Notes under the pieces: model-generated
Seen by the model: the letters and a program-made list of their open reading frames with translations, nothing else
The model's database searches: none
What the model was told of the DNA's origin: nothing
NCBI GenBank assembly: GCA_030043175.1
Contig: JASHYD010000378.1
Coordinates: forward strand, 1 to 18,917
Origin: Xanthobacteraceae bacterium
GTDB lineage: Bacteria > Pseudomonadota > Alphaproteobacteria > Rhizobiales > Xanthobacteraceae
DNA length: 18,917 bases
Direction: 5' to 3'
In this document: positions 14,276-18,917 of the stretch, in pieces
Layout: each line of letters starts with the position of its first letter
How positions within the stretch are numbered: position 1 is the first letter of the stretch
Made by a program: the position numbers and the translations under genes

Positions 14276-15754
14276 ATGGAACACCGTCGGTTCTTGGCTC
14301 ACCCCGAGGCGCATCGTCCTTTCGTCGGCGGTGATCTCTTTGCGCGCATCGGTGGCTCTGCCGCAGTCGGAGTCCTCGTCGATGGGCTCTACGAGCGCAT
14401 CGCGAACGATGCTGCGCTTCGTCCCCTCTTTAGCCGGGATCTAACGCGCGAGCGGGAGGCGCTCAAGCGGTTCTTCAGCGAGTGGCTTGGCGGCGCGAGC
14501 CACTACAGCAGCACGGCGCAGCTGGCACTGAAGCATCGCCACGATCTCCTGCCGATCACGCGCCTAATCGCCAGCAGGTGGCTTGCGCATTTGCGCGACG
14601 CGCTCAACAGCGCGGTCGCCGACGTCGATGCGCGGCGCGTGATTTACGAGAAGGTCCGGGCGCTCGGGCTGGCACTTGTCAACGAAAGCGAGCCGCACAC
14701 GGCACTGCGCGCGCGGTCGCACGGGACGTGTCTGCGCTACGAGCCCGCCGTCGCGTCGATTGACCTGGCGCGCCAGGGCAATGCTGTCGCGCTGCGCGAG
14801 CTGTTGGCGCGGGCGCCCGATGTCCTGGCGTCGACGCCCCACACTGCCAATCTGCTGCGGCTCGCCGTGCTCGCCGGACGCATGCCAGTCGTCGAGCTTC
14901 TGCTCGATGAGGGCGCAGACGTCAATAAGCCGTCGCCGATCGAGACCCTGATCTTGGTCACGCCGCTTTGCGCCGCGCGCTTGAAGCGCCGCAAGGACAT
15001 CGAGGTGGTGCTGCTCCGCCACGGCGCGAAGGAGGACATCTTCACGCACGCCTTTCTCGGCGACCTTGGTGCCCTAAAAGAGGATCTTGCCCGCGAGCCG
15101 GCGTCCGCGCAGGCGACCGACCCCGCGGTCGATGCTCTCGAGATCACACCGGTCCATCACGCCGTCGCCGGCGGGCATGTTGAAGCGCCGCGCCTGCTAC
15201 TTGCGCGCGCATTAGACGCCAAGGAGCCGCTTCGCGGAACCAAGCGCGCGTTGAGCATGGCGGTCGCGCATGAGAACGTCGCGATCGTGGCGATGCTCCT
15301 TGATCACGGCGCGGACGCGGCGACAGTCCGTGCAGGCCGTTGGGTCATGCATCCGCAGCTGGCGCCGATGCTCGCGCGCGCGCGAGCGCGCATCGACCGG
15401 TCGGGAGATTGGATCCGGATTTCATGCACCGCAAATCAAGGTCGAAAGGACGATCCCGAGTACGTCGCGGCGCTTCTGCGCCACGGCGCGCGGGTAGATG
15501 ACAGGCGCGAGACCGTGCAAATGACCGATGGCGGGCGGGCGACCGCGCTGCACTATGCGGCCAAAGCAGGCTTCGTGAAGACGATCGAGGTTCTGCTCAA
15601 TCACGGCGCCGATCCGCAGGTCCGCGACGACAATGGACTGACCCCGCTCGATTGGCTAGCTCGCGCGTCAAAGTCCGTCGACCGCGATGCCGTTCGCGGC
15701 TTGCTGCGTCGCGCGCCAGCGGCAGGCGCGCGTCCTGCGGATTGGTGCGCCTAA
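14276..15754 (+). CDS. Truncated haemoglobin (group II)-ankyrin repeat fusion protein
   Basis: A 492-residue, apparently cytoplasmic protein without signal peptide. Residues about 20-135 resemble a group II truncated haemoglobin: LFARIGGSAAVGVLVDGLYERI, with Y39 at B10; FFSEWLGGASHYS; H89 in KHRHDLLPI as the proximal F8 histidine; and W102 in SRWLAHLRDAL as the G8 tryptophan diagnostic of the group. Residues about 155-485 are ankyrin-type repeats, about seven to nine, some degenerate; clearest are 192-217 (AVLAGRMPVVELLLDEGADV), 323-350 (MAVAHENVAIVAMLLDHGAD) and 421-450 (TALHYAAKAGFVKTIEVLLN). Haem binding by the first part and protein binding by the second are expected from the families. 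The pairing suggests gas or redox sensing coupled to protein interaction (inference). It converges on trpE with a 70-bp gap. ATG 14276 has only a weak ribosome site. Confidence 0.8.
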   Translation: MEHRRFLAHPEAHRPFVGGDLFARIGGSAAVGVLVDGLYERIANDAALRPLFSRDLTREREALKRFFSEWLGGASHYSSTAQLALKHRHDLLPITRLIASRWLAHLRDALNSAVADVDARRVIYEKVRALGLALVNESEPHTALRARSHGTCLRYEPAVASIDLARQGNAVALRELLARAPDVLASTPHTANLLRLAVLAGRMPVVELLLDEGADVNKPSPIETLILVTPLCAARLKRRKDIEVVLLRHGAKEDIFTHAFLGDLGALKEDLAREPASAQATDPAVDALEITPVHHAVAGGHVEAPRLLLARALDAKEPLRGTKRALSMAVAHENVAIVAMLLDHGADAATVRAGRWVMHPQLAPMLARARARIDRSGDWIRISCTANQGRKDDPEYVAALLRHGARVDDRRETVQMTDGGRATALHYAAKAGFVKTIEVLLNHGADPQVRDDNGLTPLDWLARASKSVDRDAVRGLLRRAPAAGARPADWCA

Positions 15755-15824
15755 CGTGGGTTCATCCGGCGCGGGATTTGCCAAGCGCTTCGCGCCACCT
15801 TGCTCCTCATGAGGACACCGCAAG

Positions 15825-17339
15825 TCACTGCCCTTTGCCGGCTCCGCTGGCAAATCTGCGCGCTTCCTCGGCCGCCCGGAACAAAGCCTTAGCCTTGTTG
15901 AGGCATTCCTGATGCTCGCTGTCCGGATCGGAGTCCGCCACAATGCCGGCACCCGCCTGGACGTACATCTTGCCGTCCTTGATGAGGGCGGTGCGCAGCA
16001 CGATGCAGCTGTCCATATCGCCGGCGGCGGAGAAATAGCCGACACAGCCGGCGTAGAGGCCGCGTTTTTCCTTCTCCAGTTCGTCGATGATCTCCATGGC
16101 GCGCACTTTCGGCGCTCCCGATACGGTGCCGGCCGGAAATCCTGCGGCGAGCGCATCGAGGGCGTCGTGGCGGGGATCGAGCTTGCCCTCCACGTTGGAG
16201 ACGATATGCATCACCTGGCTGTAGCGCTCGATGAAGAACTGATCGGTGACCTTGACGGTGCCGATCGCGGCGACCCGGCCGACGTCGTTGCGGCCGAGGT
16301 CGAGCAGCATCAGGTGCTCGGCCCGCTCCTTCGGGTCGGCCAAAAGTTCATCTTCGAGCGCCTTGTCCTCGTGGGGCGTCGATCCCCGCGGCTTGGTGCC
16401 CGCGATCGGCCGGATCGTCACCGTGTCGCCGCGGGTGCGCACCAGAATCTCCGGACTCGAGCCCGCCACCGCAAATCCCGCGTAGTCGAGGTAGAACAGG
16501 AAAGGCGCCGGATTGACCCGGCGCAGCGCCCGATAGAGTGCGAAGGGTGGCAGCGTGAACGGCGCTTCGAAGCGCTGCGCGAGAACGACCTGGAAGATGT
16601 CGCCGGCGCCGATGTAGTCCTTTGCCCGCGCCACCATGGCGCGGAACTGCGCCGCGGACGTATTGGAGGCTTGTGCCGTTTTCAGTGCGGCGGGCGCTGC
16701 GCCGGCCGGCGCTGTGGGCAGAGGCCTCTCAAGCGCCTCGACCACGCTGGTCAGCCGGTCGACGGCGCGAGCCAGTGCTGCATCCGCAGCCAAGCCGTTC
16801 GGACGAACCGGCGTCACCAGCGTGAGTGTGTCGAGCACGGAATCAAAGATGATCACCACGGTGGGCCGCACCATAATGGCGTCCGGTATTCCGAGCGGGT
16901 CAGGGTTGGGCGGCGGCAGCTCCTCCATCAGGCGGACCATGTCGTAGCTGAGGTAACCAAACACGCCGGCCGCCATCGGCGGCAGGATGTCCGGCAGCAC
17001 GAAACGGCTTTCGTTGATGAAGCTGCGCAGCGACTTAAGCGGCGGCTCGTCACAAGGGCGGAAGGCGTCGCGGTCTTGCCGCGTGGCCCGGTTGATCTCG
17101 GCCTTGGCACCGCGGGCGCGCCACACAATGTCGGGCTCGAGGCCGATGATTGAATAGCGCCCTCGCACCGCCCCGCCCTCGACCGATTCGAGCAGAAAGC
17201 TCAGCGGCTTATCGACGCCAGCCTTGAGAAAGGCCGAGACCGGCGTCTCGAGGTCGGCCACCAGGGTGGTCCACACGACCTGCGCGACACCGCGCCGATA
17301 GGCTGCGGCGAATACGCCGGCGGAAGGTTCGATCTGCAT
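15825..17339 (-). CDS. trpE: Anthranilate synthase component I
   Basis: A 504-residue enzyme converting chorismate to anthranilate with ammonia supplied by TrpG, the first step of tryptophan synthesis, in the cytoplasm. The LLES motif (49-52) of the tryptophan feedback site is present. The catalytic domain shows AGDIFQVVLAQRF (245-257), NPAPFLFYLDY (276-286), GSSPEILVR (293-301), PIAGTKPRG (311-319), LDLGRNDVGRVA (346-357), the SNVEGKL segment (381-387), FPAGTVSGAPKVRAMEIIDE (401-420) and QAGAGIVADSDP (461-472). Length matches stand-alone TrpE; it is not fused to TrpG. ATG 17339 gives a normal N-terminus, though no clear ribosome site precedes it. ppiD is 183 bp upstream on the same strand, but the usual downstream trpG/trpD are absent. 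The 3' end carries TTTGCC-N9-GGCAAA inside the coding sequence. Confidence 0.96.
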   Translation of the reverse strand: MQIEPSAGVFAAAYRRGVAQVVWTTLVADLETPVSAFLKAGVDKPLSFLLESVEGGAVRGRYSIIGLEPDIVWRARGAKAEINRATRQDRDAFRPCDEPPLKSLRSFINESRFVLPDILPPMAAGVFGYLSYDMVRLMEELPPPNPDPLGIPDAIMVRPTVVIIFDSVLDTLTLVTPVRPNGLAADAALARAVDRLTSVVEALERPLPTAPAGAAPAALKTAQASNTSAAQFRAMVARAKDYIGAGDIFQVVLAQRFEAPFTLPPFALYRALRRVNPAPFLFYLDYAGFAVAGSSPEILVRTRGDTVTIRPIAGTKPRGSTPHEDKALEDELLADPKERAEHLMLLDLGRNDVGRVAAIGTVKVTDQFFIERYSQVMHIVSNVEGKLDPRHDALDALAAGFPAGTVSGAPKVRAMEIIDELEKEKRGLYAGCVGYFSAAGDMDSCIVLRTALIKDGKMYVQAGAGIVADSDPDSEHQECLNKAKALFRAAEEARRFASGAGKGQ

Positions 17340-17522
17340 GAGCGGCTGGAGCGAATTGGAGGGCTTAAATCATGCGCCATCGAATCGGCCGATGGCACGG
17401 TGCACAATCATGGCCGGACTGGGTGTCACCATCCACGTCCTCGCCCTCCCTGGCCCTGACGTTGGGAGGGGCCCGCGCCACGTGACCCCACGGGGGGGCT
17501 CCGCGCCGGCACCTGAGTTCCA
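17340..17522 (-). promoter_or_regulatory. ppiD-trpE intergenic leader with two stem-loops
   Basis: Two inverted repeats lie before trpE: GCCATCG (17376-17382) with CGATGGC (17390-17396), overlapping the exact palindrome ATCGGCCGAT (17384-17393) and ending about 37 nt before the ATG; and CCCTCCC (17444-17450) with GGGAGGG (17464-17470). Neither is followed by a T-run on the minus strand. A short frame on that strand (M-I-V-H-R-A-I-G-R-F-D-G-A) has no tryptophan codons, so a classical trpL attenuator of the Sinorhizobium type is not seen. Confidence 0.4.
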
Positions 17523-18917
17523 TCAGAAGCTACCCTCGCTCGGCGCCCGGCCGACCGCCTGCGCGACCGCGCCCCGATTGATGTTGGTGCCGACGTCGTT
17601 TTCCAGGCGTGCGACGTACTCGCTCAGAACGTCGTCGCCGTAGGAGGCCTTGAGCTGATCGAGCAGCCGCGTGGTGGTCGTGGAATTTGGGTCGAAGGCC
17701 GGCACATTGACGTCGGTCACTCGGAAGATAACGCGCTCGGTCGGACTTTGGCCCTCGGCGCTGCCGACGCCGTCCTTCGCGGTGCGAAAGACCTCCGAAA
17801 TGACGCGAGCCGGCAGTTGTGCACCGCCCTGTCGCTTCACGCCCGACTTGCTCTCGACCATTAAACCCTCGGCTGTCGCCAGCTCGGCGAGCGAGGTGCC
17901 GGACTTGAGTTTGCCAAGAATTTCTTCCGTCTTCGCGTTGAGGCGCTTGATGACCTCGTCTTCTCGAAAGCGCGCCGCAACCCGATCCTTGACTTCATCG
18001 AGCGTGCGCTCGCGCGACGGCATGATGTTGATCACGTCGTACCAGACGAATCCGCCGGCCGGCAGCGAAAGCGCGTCGTTCTCGTTGCCGACCTCGGTGT
18101 TAAAGGCACTATTGATCAGGTCGACGCCGGCCGGCAGGTCGGGGACGGGCTCGCCCGCTGGAGTGCGCCCGGAGCGATCGACTGCCTCGATGGTGCGCAC
18201 CTTCAGATTGAGCTTCTTGCCGATTTCTTCGATCGACGCGCCTCCGCCGAGTTCCTCGTCGACTTTGTCCCTGAGCTCGTTGACCTCGGACTTGGCGCGG
18301 TCGGCCGCAATGTCGCGCTTGAGGTCGGATTCGACCTCGGCGAATGATTTTGTCGCGGCCGGCTCGATGTTGAGCACCCGTACGATCACCGTCCCGAACC
18401 GCCCGGTGACGGGGCCGCTGACGGCGCCGTCGGCAAGGTCGAACGCCGCATTGGCGACGGTCGGATCGATCATGTCGGCCTTGGTGACGGTGCCGAGATC
18501 GACCAGTCTGTCGGCGATTTCGGGCTCCTTGGCGAGATCGTCAAATGCGAGCCCTGCGGCGATACGCTCGGAGGCGCGTTTGGCATCGTCCGCGCTGGGA
18601 AACGAAATCTGCACCACGTGGCGGCGCTCCGGCGTCTGATAGAGCTTGAGTCGATCCTGGTAGATGCGTTGAGCCTCTTCCTCGCTGACTTCGATGGTGC
18701 TCGCGATGTCCTGCTGGGATGCCGTAATCAGCTCTATCTTCCGATATTCGGGAGCCCGGAATGCGACCTTGTGCTCGTCGAAGTAAGCCGCCAGCTGTTC
18801 GGGGGTCGGTGCGGGAATGTCGCCGATCTTGTTGCCGTCGAGCACTATATACTCGATGCTGCGTTCCTCGTCGCGAAAGTGGCTGAGCGCCTCGGCCGGC
18901 ACCTTGGGCGAGATTAC
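17523..18917 (-). CDS. ppiD: PpiD/SurA-like periplasmic folding factor (3' part, runs off the window)
   Basis: The frame stays open to the window edge; 464 C-terminal residues are visible, and the missing N-terminus should hold the membrane anchor (the family is usually about 630 residues). PTPEQLAAYFDEHKVAFRAPEYRKIE is a conserved SurA_N/PpiD segment before the rotamase domain. The parvulin-like domain follows (from about TPERRHVVQISFPSADDAKRA to GPVTGRFGTVIVRVLNIEPA). The long C-terminal helical region is typical of alphaproteobacterial PpiD. The protein should act at the outer face of the inner membrane on newly secreted proteins. Some PpiD rotamase domains lack isomerase activity, so chaperoning is the safer role. 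The ppiD-trpE order is common in Bradyrhizobium-like genomes. Synteny and sequence agree. Confidence 0.92.
   Translation of the reverse strand, partial: VISPKVPAEALSHFRDEERSIEYIVLDGNKIGDIPAPTPEQLAAYFDEHKVAFRAPEYRKIELITASQQDIASTIEVSEEEAQRIYQDRLKLYQTPERRHVVQISFPSADDAKRASERIAAGLAFDDLAKEPEIADRLVDLGTVTKADMIDPTVANAAFDLADGAVSGPVTGRFGTVIVRVLNIEPAATKSFAEVESDLKRDIAADRAKSEVNELRDKVDEELGGGASIEEIGKKLNLKVRTIEAVDRSGRTPAGEPVPDLPAGVDLINSAFNTEVGNENDALSLPAGGFVWYDVINIMPSRERTLDEVKDRVAARFREDEVIKRLNAKTEEILGKLKSGTSLAELATAEGLMVESKSGVKRQGGAQLPARVISEVFRTAKDGVGSAEGQSPTERVIFRVTDVNVPAFDPNSTTTTRLLDQLKASYGDDVLSEYVARLENDVGTNINRGAVAQAVGRAPSEGSF

Noticed and set aside
17366..17415. Leader peptide for trpE attenuation
   Set aside because: The short frame found (M-I-V-H-R-A-I-G-R-F-D-G-A) has no tryptophan codon and the hairpins lack T-runs.

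Overview
The window is GC-rich chromosomal DNA that reads like an alphaproteobacterium of the order Rhizobiales, probably near Bradyrhizobium/Rhodopseudomonas. The grounds are the ppiD-trpE gene order on the minus strand at the right end, the strong G/C preference at third codon positions, REP-like palindromes of a type I associate with these genomes, and small orphan membrane peptides. The genus is an inference from gene content; no search was run.

Layout. Positions 135-398 hold an array of 21 short imperfect tandem repeats (13, 12 and 11 bp units). It lies about 100 bp upstream of a complete NosR/NirI-type membrane flavo-iron-sulfur protein (503-2620) with no other nos gene in view. After a gene-poor spacer with a double REP-type palindrome (3040-3093) comes a same-strand block at 3155-12276: a secreted protein of unknown function, a nitroreductase-family flavoprotein, a periplasmic NMT1/SsuA-type substrate-binding protein, the two subunits of an ATP-dependent hydantoinase/oxoprolinase (HyuA, HyuB), and two proteins of the M24 'pita-bread' (creatinase/aminopeptidase P) fold. 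Stop/start overlaps link nitroreductase to binding protein and HyuB to the first M24 protein. I read the core (4123-12276) as a catabolic operon for an unidentified cyclic amide or N-heterocycle: capture, flavin-dependent reduction, ATP-driven ring opening, then hydrolysis of the open-chain product by a creatinase-like enzyme. The substrate cannot be read from the sequence.

Positions 12277-14275 are gene-poor. They contain several inverted repeats including a perfect 20-bp palindrome, a short minus-strand gene resembling the C-terminal tail of XRE regulators, a 40-residue single-pass membrane peptide, a near-ideal CRP-type site (TGTGA-N6-TCACA) and two consecutive stem-loops that could be a small RNA. 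A plus-strand gene at 14276-15754 encodes an apparent fusion of a group II truncated haemoglobin with ankyrin repeats.

The right end is conserved housekeeping on the minus strand: trpE (anthranilate synthase component I) preceded by the 3' part of ppiD (periplasmic PpiD/SurA-like folding factor), which runs off the window. trpG/trpD do not follow trpE; the convergent globin-ankyrin gene sits there instead.

The most unusual items are the globin-ankyrin fusion, the pair of M24-fold proteins whose metal ligands appear lost, the tandem repeat upstream of an orphan nosR-like gene, and the CRP site plus double hairpin at 13811-13925.
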